A stretch of 64,000 nucleotides of DNA, taken from positions 15,884,072 to 15,948,071 of the forward strand of contig WMCF01000017.1 in NCBI GenBank assembly GCA_009792885.1, read 5' to 3'. Shown here piece after piece: positions 1 to 12,200 of the stretch (the stretch's first letter is position 1; each line of letters starts with the position of its first letter). The DNA is from Eremophila alpestris peregrina (Eukaryota > Chordata > Aves > Passeriformes > Alaudidae). A model generated the notes under the pieces. The model did not search any database. It was not told where the DNA came from and was given only the letters and a program-made list of their open reading frames with translations. Position numbers and translations under genes: made by a program.

Positions 1-2128
1 ACCATTTCAAACAAGATGATATTAAATGGTATTCCTGTTTTCTGTTTCAGAATTTTTCCCTAGTGATCTTGCTCTATTCCTCCAAGTAATTTCAACTCAT
101 ATTTCAATTTGCAATTTCTCTTTTCCTGCTTTTCCATACCTGTCATTATTTTATTCTCCCTCGTATTTCTTCCTCAGGTTGGAGAATACTGGTCCTCCTT
201 ATCTCCCATAGTATGTAAGCTATTCCAAATATTTGATTATCCCTATTGCTCTTTTTGGTATCATTTCTGCTAAAAACTTGATGCTAAGAAAGAGCACCTT
301 AGACAAAGAGAAATAAAGCAAGTTACTTTAACTCTCATGAAACCCACATCAGCACAAACCTCTGCTGAACTTCAAATTGTGTTTTTTCTTACCTTACAGT
401 TATGATCATGGTTTGTGTTTTTAATAGACAGCTTTATAGTACATGTTCTCACCTGTAATAGTAGCCCTGAAATGAATGTTTCTTCTGTGCCTGTAAATTA
501 AAGTAATATAGGAATTTAATTTCATTACCCTAACTTGTAATATGTCAGTAATATGAGAAAATTAGAAGGAAATCCATTTTACCTGAGTCTGTCTAGGTAT
601 CCTGTGACTCTTAAAAGTGCTAGGTGCCTACTGCTTCCTTTATAGTCAGTGGAGAGAAATAAGGGCATCTCTGGAGACCTATTCATCCCATTTTAAGATA
701 GATGTTTTTGTTTTGTGGTCTGAATTGGTCTCCAGAGGATGGGAATAATTGCACTATGGAGGTCCCTCTCTTCTATTCCTCTAGGCTTTTTCAATCATGG
801 ATAGCAAGTAATAACTTTGATTAAAATGTGAACTTTCAGGCAACTAATTAGAAGAAATTACCCCTATTCTCAGCATCTAGGTTTGTAAGGGAGAGACATT
901 AAGACAGATACTGTGATTTGGTGTTTTCATGGACAGCAAGATGCAGTTTAAGTAAAGGGATACAGGAAGGGTCCCCTTCTCCCTCAGTTCCCACACTTGC
1001 CTTAGAGGATAAGGGGAGCCTTTCCTCTCTGTGCTGCACAATTCTCTTCCAGTGTGCAGTCAATTTTCCAGGCTGCTTTAGAAACATGTTTTAGCAATAC
1101 ATCCAGATCAGATTGCTGCCCATCTCCTTGCAAGGCACACATTGCAGTGGCAAAAGGAAGTCCTTTTAAACTGATATAAAGGTTATTGAAACATGTCCTG
1201 CCTCACCAGACACCACCATTCCTTCCCCAGACTCTTGTAAGTTCCTCTCTTTTCGTTTCTTGTCAGCAAAACAAAGAAATCATTTTTAGCTAGGCTCAAC
1301 CACAAATTGGCAAGGATAACATTCTTAAATATCACTGTGCTATTATGATAAGCACAGCATATTCCAGGCAGAAAAACTGCAGATTATGGCAACCCTCAGT
1401 AAGTATGGATGATATTAAAAGTTAGAATTTTCTTTTTTCTTATTTTTAGCATGTAAAAAGCTATTAACAAGCTTGTAAAAAAAATTGTCAGGATTTCAAA
1501 TAAAACACATGAAAAAATCTGTTTATAAATACTTATCTCCCAGATCCTCTGTGCATCTTAAGCAGAAAATGATATATACTTGCTTCAGAAATATAGTTAC
1601 CCTATTCTCTTGTCTTCACAGTAAAGTTATATAGACAATGCTAGTTATATTTTACTTATAACAGAACAAACCAGAACAAAATAGAATCTATTTTAACAAC
1701 ACTGTAACATTTTTAATTCTTTCACTGAAATGTTGACATAAATCTGAAAAATAAACCCCAATGAAGATTGTCTTTGCATAAAAGTTGCAACTGAACCTGA
1801 ACAATGTCAAAAAAGTTTAAAAAATTCAAAATAAACATTATTTTTTTTTTTATTTCAAGTCTCAACAAAACCCACTTACTCTATCCTCATTAGAATTTTG
1901 ATAAATTAAAAGGCTAATATAGTCTGCAATTATGTTTCTTTTTTAAATAAAAATAAGTAGATTTTAGTTCTGGATTGAAAAAAACTTCAACACAACTATT
2001 TGTAAGAACAACTCAAAATGGCACCATTTTCATTAACACTCCCATCATATCTGGTTATATTTCTTTTAGGATGTCAGTTTGGCACGGGTATTTTGGAAAT
2101 CTTGGAAATCTGATTGAAAAAGCTAGGT
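1..2128. other. No gene seen, AT-rich unique DNA
   Basis: All frames are short (up to about 60 codons) and unremarkable. Only short A and T runs are visible, for example near 1841-1851. I recognised no dispersed repeat here. Confidence 0.6.
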
Positions 2129-2130
2129 AG

Positions 2131-2380
2131 GCTGACTTAATTTTCCTGTTCTTTGTGCAGTCTGAGAGCACAGCATGCCACACTGAAGATGGTGGCCATG
2201 AATTCCTGTTCAAGAAAACATCAGAGGAGCAGCAGCAGTGACATGTGCCCTCTCTGCACTGGGCTTTTTATTTGTAATGAAATGCTTTTTACTCAGGGGC
2301 TTCTGCCAGTCCAATGTGTGTATTTATTTTTTTCTTCTTGTATCAGAATCTGTTCCAAATAAATGTAGGCCTATATTTTT
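2131..2380 (+). other. Candidate 3'-terminal exon (splice acceptor, short open frame, poly(A) signal)
   Basis: A textbook acceptor is visible: a branch-point-like CTGAC at 2132-2136 with its A at 2135, a pyrimidine-rich tract, and AG at 2159-2160. From 2161 one frame runs 26 codons (starts SESTACHTEDGG, ends KKTSEEQQQ) to a TGA at 2239-2241. A second frame is open to about 2362. AATAAA lies at 2358-2363. Together these could be a last coding exon with a short 3' UTR of a plus-strand gene lying to the left of the window. I do not recognise the peptide. A chance acceptor in intergenic DNA is the main alternative, because 26 open codons are not unusual. Confidence 0.3.
2358..2363 (+). promoter_or_regulatory. 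Candidate AATAAA polyadenylation signal
   Basis: An exact AATAAA lies about 115 bases after the TGA of the candidate terminal exon, followed by a T/G-containing stretch. Such hexamers are common by chance in AT-rich DNA. Its value comes only from its position after the acceptor and stop. Confidence 0.25.
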
Positions 2381-4675
2381 GCAGTGCTCAGTGAGCTAAG
2401 AGATGTGCAACTGCTGTGCAAATAGATTAGATTTAATAATAGAAGCATATGACCAGGACTGACTGGCAGTTTTCTCCAGTTTGATGAGATCAAAACACTA
2501 AACATAACCATGTTTTTGTGCAAACTTTACACAACAGAAGCATTTTGTCATTAAAATTGCAGTTCGTTTTTGGCTCAAATTACTGCAATATCACAGCTGT
2601 GTTTTATGAGAACATGCATAAATTCTTTGCAACGGTTTTGGGCTGGATTGACAAATGTCATATTTCCATTTCTCTTTAGAATGATGCCATTACAGTTGAT
2701 TGTTGATTTTAAATTTTGATGTGAATGAGATTAAAAAAAAAAAAAAAGAGAAAAGCCACTCAATATTAAAATGAAACACTGCAAGAACAGTTTTGGTTTA
2801 TTAGTCTTGTGTCTTATAGATTTTGTTTTCCATGGACCTTATTCAGTTATGTCCTCTTTCCAAAAGTGACTTCTGATGCAGAGAAGATGGAAGCTATTCT
2901 GTAGCACAAAGACCATTAATTTAGTATACATGCATTCTAAGTAGATTGTTTTTTCCTCTGTTTACTACTATTGTCACTATCTTTTTTTAGAAAAAATCAA
3001 CCAACAAACCTAAATCAAATTCAAATCCCTACACATAAGTCTTTGTGTTCTTGTATTGGAGACTTTGAGAAAGTGTTTAGTGGCTAGAATACAGCCCACT
3101 GAGAATAGTGGTGAATTACCTTGACCTTTACAATGTTCTTAATTTTGGTTGGCTACTCATTCCACTCATCAACATTTATAGCCACACTCATTTCTGGGGA
3201 AGGCAGAGCTAGGTACTAAAACAGAAAATGTCAAACGCTCCTGTACTCCAAGGACATGCTAGACATTCAAATTCTCATACTTTATTATCATAGCAAAAGA
3301 CTCCAACAAGAATAGGAAATAACCTTACATTAATCTACACACATGACAGATGGTAACAAAGAGGAGAAATGGCACAAGCCAGCCTTTTACAACCCTAAGG
3401 TGTTCACTTTGTGGTTGCCTTCAGATGCTGCTCATCCTTCCTTGGATGAGTCATAAACAATGGAGTCACTGAACATGATTGCTGCTCTGTACGTGCTCCG
3501 CTGGTTCTCCTGCAGGTTCAGACCTGGAGACCACAGCAGAGTCTCCTGCAAAGGCTGTACCTGCTGCCTGCTGGTTACTCTGGCACTTCTGGGTCTGCTT
3601 TTCATTATAACCCATTTCAAATGCACTTTTCTATTCACTTGCCTATACAATTCTAAGTTCTCATTTTCTTAACTTCAGCCCTATGTTTTAAAGCTCACTT
3701 TTTTTATTTTCCTCCTCTCCTCACTTATATGCACTAAAATGCACTATTTGCACCCAAATGCAGTAAAATTCTGGCAAAAAAAAAAAAAAACCCAGGTTCA
3801 ATTATATCATGACTGTATGACAAGTTAGAGAGTAAAAAAATGATGCAGAAATAATGAATGGCAGAAAACTATGCTAAGTCATTTGAATTATGCCTTGATT
3901 TTAATACACTAATCAGCTAAACATTTAGGAAGATAGTAACACTGAGATAGTAACACATATAGTAACACAGACAGCAAAAGCTCTTCCTACTTTCACAAAA
4001 ACACAACAGAAAGTTTTTAAATTTTGCTGGGTTTTAAAATCTTGTATACAAGTGAAACCTTTCTGCGCACCTCCTTCCTCCTCCCCAAATGTAAAATACA
4101 TGCACTGAACTGCAATGAGCCAGCACAGAAAGACAAAGATACAAAAATGTATCTAATCCAGCCAAAAGGGAGTGCCATTTGTCAATACCAGTTTGATCTA
4201 GATTATTACTTTTTTTCCAATGGTCACCTTGTTTGTGCTATCATGAAAAAGTATTAAAGTGGAAATAAACCTCAATTTATCTCACTCCATCAGAGAATGC
4301 AAACTCTATATCAAGGTACTCAGTCTCTGTCAGACCAGTACATTATTTCCCAGTCATCTCGATATTATTCCTTGGAGATAAAACTGGATGAATATACTGG
4401 CCCTGTTATGAATTCATAAGATTTTCATGAGACAAAACCCCTCAAACAGCAGTGAAAAATTGCCAGTAAACGCCCACCTCAAATAATGTAATCTGTATTG
4501 TCACAGTAAGTGTTACTACGTCCAATTCTAAGTTAAAATGTCTTTGTAGTGCATCATACTGTATTTTGTGAAAAGTGCTGTGGGTTCATCAATATATGTT
4601 ATACAGAAATACAAATACCCTCTGTACAGATACACAGGCTATACATATAACTTCATGTAACCTTATGTGAGCAGT
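2381..4675. other. No gene seen; includes one hydrophobic short frame
   Basis: Mostly unique AT-rich sequence with poly(A) runs near 2732-2746 and 3776-3790. A 70-codon plus frame at 3460-3672 encodes a Cys- and Leu-rich hydrophobic stretch and is discussed as a finding. No dispersed repeat was recognised. Confidence 0.5.
3931..3968. repeat. Short tandem repeat, ATAGTAACAC x3
   Basis: The decamer ATAGTAACAC occurs at 3933-3942, 3947-3956 and 3959-3968, with spacings of 14 and 12 bases. This looks like a small slippage-derived array. Confidence 0.8.
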
Positions 4676-5442
4676 GATAAAATCCCAGAACAGCTGAGGA
4701 TGGAAGGGACCTCTGGAGGCTACCTAGTTCAACCTTATACACAAGCAGGACCATTTCCAGCTCTGTTTGAATATTGCCAAGGATGGTGACTCCACAACTT
4801 CTCTGGGCAACCTGTGCCTGGGCTTGGTCACCCTTTCCATAAAAAAGTGTATTCTGATGTTCAGAGGGACCCTCCTTTGTTACAGTTTGTGCTCTTTGGC
4901 TGTAGTGTTGTCACTAGCACCGCTGCAACAGCCCTGGCTGCATCCTCACTCTGCCATTGCACTCTCCTTTTAAGTATTTACTCACATTGACAAGATCTTC
5001 TTGAGCTTTCTCTTCTCCAGGTGGAACAGTCCCAGCATCTCTAGCCTTCTGTCACAGACAACATTTCCCAGTGCCTCCAGCATCTTCATGGCCCTCTGCT
5101 GGGTCGTTTCCAATATGTCCACATCTCTCTTATACTGGGGAGCCCAAAACTGGACCCAGTATCCCAGATGGAACATTGCCAGTACTGAGTAGAGGGGAAA
5201 GACCATGTCCTTTTACCTTCTGACCATATTTTGCCTCATGCACCCCAGGCTAATATTGGTCTTTTCTGCAAAGGTCCTTGCTGTTTTATGTACAACTTGA
5301 CGGCCACCTTTTTGTTAAGATCCTTTCCAGCTGGGTGTCCTTCAGCATATATTTGTGCATAGGGCTGTTCATTCCTCAGTGCAGAATTTTGCCCTTCCTC
5401 TTGTTGAACTCCCTGAGGTTCTTTACATTGTCCGACTTCTTT
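4676..5442 (-). mobile_element. CR1 LINE, 5'-truncated, 3' end at left
   Basis: The left end carries the characteristic CR1 3'-UTR motif seen on the opposite strand (GGAAGGGACCTCTGGAG near 4700). It then runs through the 3' part of ORF2. Minus-strand translation at 4982-5206 gives a CR1-type C-terminal reverse-transcriptase segment, with motifs like VQFWAPQYKRDVDILE and LGLFHLEKRKL. The region 5236-5484 holds a further decayed piece. Similarity fades at about 5440. Many stops and frame changes show that the copy is dead. Like other CR1 copies it is 5' truncated. Confidence 0.9.
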
Positions 5443-8400
5443 ATTGTAGTAATTACACATATGAGTAACCAAAAAATTAGACATGCAAATTTTCTACAAA
5501 CTAGGTTACTAACTACCAGAATAATACCTATGAAAGTAATGACAAAGGTGCTGAACATTTTATTGTTTAAGTGGTATTTAGTAGGTGCCTGCAGCCTGAT
5601 CACTGTAGTTTATAGTCTTAACAACTTTAAAAATCTAAGCAAAATTAAATTGTTGTTTTCCTGTAAAAAACCTAGAGAGATATTTTATTTTAGCAGAGGA
5701 TCTGAGCTAAATAAAACTCAGCAAGCAGTATCTTAGGCAATATGTTTCCCTTGAGTAAATGTTCAGATTTTTTAATAATTCTTTCCTTGCGCATCAGTTT
5801 TACCCATCTAGGAACATTCAATAGAACAGTTTGTGTAGAAGCAAGAATAACCCCTGAGAAATCAAGGCTTATGTGTCATTCTGATACAGGAGGTTTTTCT
5901 TACTTGTTACAGGGAAGTCACTTGCATTAAAAAAAAATAGTTTTGGTACCAATAAATACTCAATAAAGCCTTTTACAACAGTACAGCATTAGTCAAATAG
6001 TCTTAACCCTGTCAAATGTTTACATTAGATTTAGGAAAGCCTTTCTTTCATTCTGAACATTGTGTAAATCTTTATTTCTTTTCTGGAACCGTTCTGTGCA
6101 CGGTCAAATAACTGCTGTGTTACATCCCAGGAGGGGAAGTCTTGAAAAATCCCAAGGGGAAGGGTGTTAGGATGTGTTCAAAATTTATGTGTCTTGTTCT
6201 TTTCTACAATTGGCTCAGTGGGCATTCTAGTTTTGCAAGATTGTTTGTGGCATAGGATGCGGCAAGTTGATCAGTTCAAAATGAACTCATTCTCATTCAA
6301 ACACAGGTCATATCTGCATTATATTACACCTCTATCTAGTTCTGTAATGTAATGAGAAAATCACGGGTAGAGAAAATCTTTAAGGTCCCAAATATCATAA
6401 CACTTTTATAGCCATATTTCCTCTGAGAATCAGCCATAAGGATTTCTTATTGAACAAAATTGTTCTCTTCAGATGGCAAAGATGCAGATATTCAAGTAAT
6501 GAAATATATTTCATACTTACCCATAACTTTTCTAAATAGTAAAATAAGCAACTTTTAAAATTCCATCCTTGGATTAATATTGAAAGTGGAGAAGCATGAA
6601 TGAGCATAGGTTTGAAATGAGTTTTACATAGAAAGCAAAATGGACACCTGGCATACAGCATGCAACAGGAAAACTATCAGATGGCCACCTCAGGAAGAGT
6701 GAACAATCTTGTTTATCTGTCAGGGAGTAAGGCTGAGTCTTTTGTGAAATTATGGTTCTAACTACAGAGGGCCATTTGAAGTACCTGCTATGTCACACTT
6801 CCTGTAATACCTCTTCCTTTCAGACTTCCCCATAGAAGGAATAAAGTTGAATTTATTTCCTCAATAATTACCAATAAGGATAATTATTTGAAAGACTAGG
6901 AGAGTAGCTATAGTATTAATTTGGCAACCTATCCTTTGTTAAAAGTTGTCTTCTAATGATGAAAGAAACTGTCCCTCAAATAACTTTGAGTTCTATTAAA
7001 GAACTTTATTTTGCTTGCATTCTGGGGAAAGACATTAATTCATAGTCTTTTTGTAAGCTCAGTTTCTCAACAGCAAATCTCCTCTGGGGCATATAGGAAG
7101 AGAAAAAGAGCTGCAACAAGAGCTCTTTCACGTGTTCTGTGAAAAACCTTGGACAAGAATAAAGATTTTCCATGTCCATAGAAAGGGAAGTAGGGTATTG
7201 AGAGAAAAGTGGTACATAAAGATCTCCAAAGGTAAAATAAGGTGTTCAGTAGATGGTGATGGAAAAAACAAGATCTGTGTTTGCTGTTTGGATTTTTTTT
7301 TTAAAAAAGAAAATGTACTAGTGAGTCACAGATTGTCTGTGACAGAGGCAATCTGAGGGTGATTTTCAGTTAAAAACCTTTATCTCCCAAACCGTTTTCT
7401 CCTTACACCTTTGAATTTATCTCCCTAAATTTTGTCTTTTTGAACCACAATCAAACATCCATTCTGTCTGCTTCTTTCCATCTCTTTCCATCCAGAAACC
7501 AGGACTTCAACCATTGAGTTTCACATTCATGTGTCATAGCTTTCCTTTGGGCTCCTACTGCCAAGTCCCTAACCCAGACCTCAGCCATGTGTTGAGAGGA
7601 AAGAGACCATAATCAGTCATGGATGCTGACATTACCACATGGCTGTGATCCCCTGCACAGGTTAGCTTGTTCCAAGTCAGGGAGATTACTCCTATCCCTG
7701 CCTATTTCCTGTGTGCTGCCAATCCCATCCTCTGAGGTCCTGAACTTCTTTAGGAGCACAGGGTCCACAATCCGATGAGCAGTTTTCCTCCAAGGCAGGC
7801 ATTAATATTTAACAATACAGGGATTATCAGATATGAAAGTGAAGGGGAGGGAAAGAATTAAGGAACTAAAACTGGGGGACTGGGGACAAGTGGGAGCTTC
7901 TTACTTCTAGCTAGGCAATTCAGTCTCTTCTAGATTTTCCAGTAGCAGTTACCCTGAGAAAACCCAGGTTTTGAAACAGCAGTAGATTTACGTGTGGACA
8001 TTCATATGGGGATGGAAGCAAAGTGACTAAAAATTTGAAGTCAAAGCAAGATATCATTTCTAATTTACTTTTAACCATCCTCACACTTCCTGTGTCCTGA
8101 GTCAAGCTTGGCTTTTTTTTATTACTGAAATTTGTTAGTAAAGCCAAAGATCATGACTAAGGAATAAGTTACTCATCTGATCAGTCCTTTAAGAATATCA
8201 GGACCCAAGGTGGAATTGTCTTTATGAGGACGCATGTTTCTATTCATCAATTCAGTTTGAATCAGATTAGTTGGCAGATTTTTTTGTTCTCTTTTCACTT
8301 TATTCTTTACTTAATGATGAATTAAAGAAAAATTCAGTAGATGTATTCAGCATTCACCTTTATATCACCAAATTATATTAATTTTCAAAAATTTATTGTG

Positions 8401-8886
8401 TTCATTTATGTCACCTAGATGTTTATTTCTTGCTTTATTTGACTTAGCTACATCATTCAATTATTAAAAATTTTGAATTTTAAGTGACTGAATCAGTCTG
8501 ATTTACTATGTTACCATCTGGATTTAATTTAATTGTTGATAGTTTTCCCCTCTTTGTTGCAAAATCAATGAGTACAGGGACTTGCAAGATCAAGCTCTGG
8601 AATACCTTATATTTTACTGAAGTCAACTACAAAATAAATTTTGAATCTCAGGTTCTATTTATCGATATTTTTATTTTATATAAGAACACCATAGCAATAT
8701 TAATCATATTATGTTCTTTCTTGTTTAAAAGGCTTCTTAAACTCCTTCTTGGGCTGTAATACAGCTGCTATACATCTGAACTACAGACTTAGTGTTGTAG
8801 TCAATTTGGTGCGCAGTATTACACAATTGAATTCAATATTGTTTTTCCTCAAGCAAAACAATTTTCATCCTCTCATTCAGGGATGA
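5443..8886. other. No gene seen
   Basis: Unique AT-rich DNA. A small perfect hairpin occurs at 7325-7343. No CR1, LTR or simple-repeat array of note was recognised. Confidence 0.55.
7325..7343. repeat. Perfect 8-bp inverted repeat with 3-base loop
   Basis: GTCACAGA at 7325-7332 is followed by TTG and the exact complement TCTGTGAC at 7336-7343. The stem is short and no flanking extension was seen. Confidence 0.7.
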
Positions 8887-9264
8887 TCAGACTTGTTTAA
8901 CTAACAGCATTAGGTGTGGACAGGGACTAATCCTCATTTTCTCCCTGACTGAGCTCACTGAAACTTGTCTTAATGTACAGGAGGTCTGAGAAAAACAGCC
9001 CTCCTTTGGTGCATCCCCTGGTGTTAACACCAATGTGTCCTGCAGTTCTTGCTGAGGACTATGAATTAAGATAAGATGACTGCTGGAATTGTGGCTGGTG
9101 AGCCTTGGAACAAGACTTCCCACCAGCATGTGGCTCATCACCCATCAGGGCTAATGTTCTCTTGTTTCCCTTGGCTTGTGAAAGCAGAAATCTCAAACAA
9201 GAATGGCCCAGGCGATGTCGACAAGCACTTTCCTCAGAGAAACTTGGAAAATAATTAAAAACTT
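8887..9264. other. GC-richer segment, possible old LTR remnant
   Basis: This stretch is richer in GC than its flanks and contains a CpG-bearing segment near 9206-9230. That texture resembles decayed LTRs in bird genomes, but I could not find TG/CA ends, a TATA box with poly(A) signal, or flanking duplications. Two overlapping short minus frames (84 and 70 codons) and plus frames are open, none recognisable. A conserved element is an alternative. Confidence 0.2.
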
Positions 9265-12200
9265 GATACATGAAATTATCAAGGAAGTACTTCTTCCTGT
9301 AGAAGCAAGAGTATTTTCCCTTCCTTCAATCTATTACATTCTTGGGACTCAAGTGATATCACGGGATATATACATATACAATGTTGTATTATGGTGGCCT
9401 TTTACAACAACTAAGAATTGCTTTAAAAATCAGCTGTCATTTCACTTATCTGGAGCTAAACTAGGCTGCTCCATTCAGTGAAAGGATCTAAGTCCCAGAG
9501 AGACCACCTTGGTCCACTGGTCTACTTCCTCTTCACTCCCTCCAATTGAGGAAAGAATTACATAGTCCTATATTTGGCAGAGAAAGAGTGTCCCTATTCA
9601 TAGTTTAGTTCTTCAGAAACCTGAAACTCCCAACCAAAAAGTCTCTGGAGACCCCTGAGACCAAGTATAGGAATGTTGTTCCTGTAAAGAATCTTGTGGT
9701 TCAAAAAAAGAAACTGAATTCCCCTTAGGCATTGAAGGGAGAAACTGGAACAGTCTCCAGGGTTATCTTAATATCAAAAACTAACACCACCAACAAAAAT
9801 CTTGACATTGAACAGGAAAGTTTCTGTCAGAAAGATGGATATTAGAGATTCTGCACCTAAAATAAAATCAATAGCACCCAAGGTGCAAATCTTCTAGGAA
9901 CTGACAAAAACAAGAAGCACTTGATAAACTAACTGAAGCTGGAAACAGCTTAAAGAAACTCTCAGATGCACTAAGACAGTGATGCTCCCCTCACCTGTAC
10001 AGGCCACAAGGGTCCAGGGTCTACTCCTCAGAGCACTGCAGAAACTGATAAAGGAAAAAAAAGTTGTTACAAACCACAGAGGAACATGAAAAACCTCTAA
10101 AAGAGCCACAACTTCCCGAGAATTAAAGAAAAAAAGATATCTAATCCAAAGGTAGAAATCACCTGCATTAAGCAATTAGACCAGATGGAAATAGAAATAT
10201 TATTTCTTGTTAAAAAGCAATATGTGGATAGAAGCAGGCAAATCCCAATTTAATTCTAAAGGGAATCCCAATTAAAATAAGTAAGGAATTTGCAGAAAGT
10301 GAATATTTGAGATAAAAAAACCCAAAACACACTGCAACAAAGGGGAAAGAACTATTTTTTTATATAAAATCACCTAGCATTTCCTTAAAGGAATATTACT
10401 TGCCTCCACAGCTGTGAAAACATAGATGATCATTTAATGAGAGTCATTAGGATATGAAAGGTTGTATTGTAAATGCAAGGACTAGTTATTTTTCAAGATT
10501 TTTCCTCCATCACATTTAAAGGCAGTCAATGAAGTATTCAGTTGATTTAATATAATCTACTGCTGGTGTTCCCATACAAGGTGATGTGATAAAACCTGTA
10601 GCCTTGTGATAAAGCTATAGCCTTGTGATGCAAAGAAAACTATAACACACAGCTTTGTTCATAGGTAAAAATTCTTGATAGAATGAAATTATACTTTGAG
10701 ATAAAAGATCCCAAAGAGATAAATTAACCCAGAATAGGGTTCTCTCCTGACTTGGCATTAGGTCATATTTTAGAAGCCTCACAACCTGAAAACTCTAAAT
10801 GGCATCTTCCGCAAGGAGCAAAAGGCACAGGCAGCAATGGAAATGGAAAGGAGAAAAGATAATTAAGGGGAAACATTAAAGGTCTTCTGGGCTACTTAAA
10901 ATTCCAAAGCTTTTCTTTTTAAAATCATTTTATATATCAAGCAGTGCCAGTACATGAGTGTACAACAGCAGTTTTACGTAGAGTAAATAAAAAAAGTGTT
11001 ATAAGGATTTATCACATCTTGGACAACAAGGCAGATTCAGACTCAAGAGGTAGCTGTGGATAATGTTACTTTGTGGTATAATAGGAAGGGATGTACTAAG
11101 ATAGGTTTTCTTCTCCTTATTCATTAACCCATAAAGTTTTTCTCCTGCTAAGACTGAATACATAACAGAGATATTGATTCATATTTTAAAGTGGCATTTG
11201 AAACAGATTATGAATAAAAATACTCATTTACTATCTTTAGTATAGTACAAAAACTCATAAGCTTATTTCAGTCTAAGGATGATGATTATATTTTAAAAAG
11301 ATGGTCACAAATTTAGCTATTAAATTTGTTAATTAAAAAAAAATCACCAAATCTTTGGAAAATTAAAATTCCATGAATGGTGATTGGGAGGAAATGATGA
11401 TGAGTTTACTATCTGACACCCATTTTTCTCTGAAGAAGGAGTTGGTTAAGAAAATTAAATGAAAAGGGAATGCTCAGCTAGCATACAATCCTAAAAAATA
11501 TGGTTGGTCTGAATGTGAGAATGCTGTAATCGGATTAGCATTAAGGGGAAAAACAAGCAGTGAGCACAAAACCTTTCTGTTTGATAAGGAAGAGTTACAG
11601 CATCTGAGGAAAAAACCCTGAGATTAATGGCAGCCTATACTCCTGTATTTCAATGTAGCAGTTCAAGCAGCTCATTTTAAGAAAAACTATCAAAATTTCA
11701 TTTTTAAGCAAAAACATTTTCATAAGAAAATAAAAGATATATGAGATGATGGCTGGCGTAAGAAGAAACTTCATCTGTTGCAAACTTAAAAAAAAGTATA
11801 TAAAAAAGTTCAATTATATTGTTTCCTATAGTTTATATTTGAGAAAAAAAATCACAAACCCTACACTTGAAAGAAAATTATGTTAAAATTTATATAGATG
11901 AGCACAGAGGTAATAAAAAAAGAACCCTTATCTTGGGAGAAATGTATAGATTTGCATTTGAAGACATAATTTTTTCTGATGAGATATATTAGACTATTAA
12001 AATAGGCTTATACACACTGCTGACAGCAGAAGATTGCATAAAGTTTGGGATCAAAAATTCTACATCCGGGGAGTGAAAAATTAATCCTGTTTTAAAAGGT
12101 GTCTCCTTATTTTCCTACCCTGCTAAAAAAAAAGAAAGAAAAAAAAGATTTTTATGAAGTAATACACACACACTTTCATGACCTTGAAAACGTTAATATC

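Noticed and set aside
5278..5736. 152-codon plus-strand frame
   Set aside because: Its first part is antisense CR1 and the rest runs into AT-rich unique DNA. No motif is visible.
10599..10629. Repeat and spacer pattern considered as CRISPR-like
   Set aside because: There are only two units, in a vertebrate-type genome.
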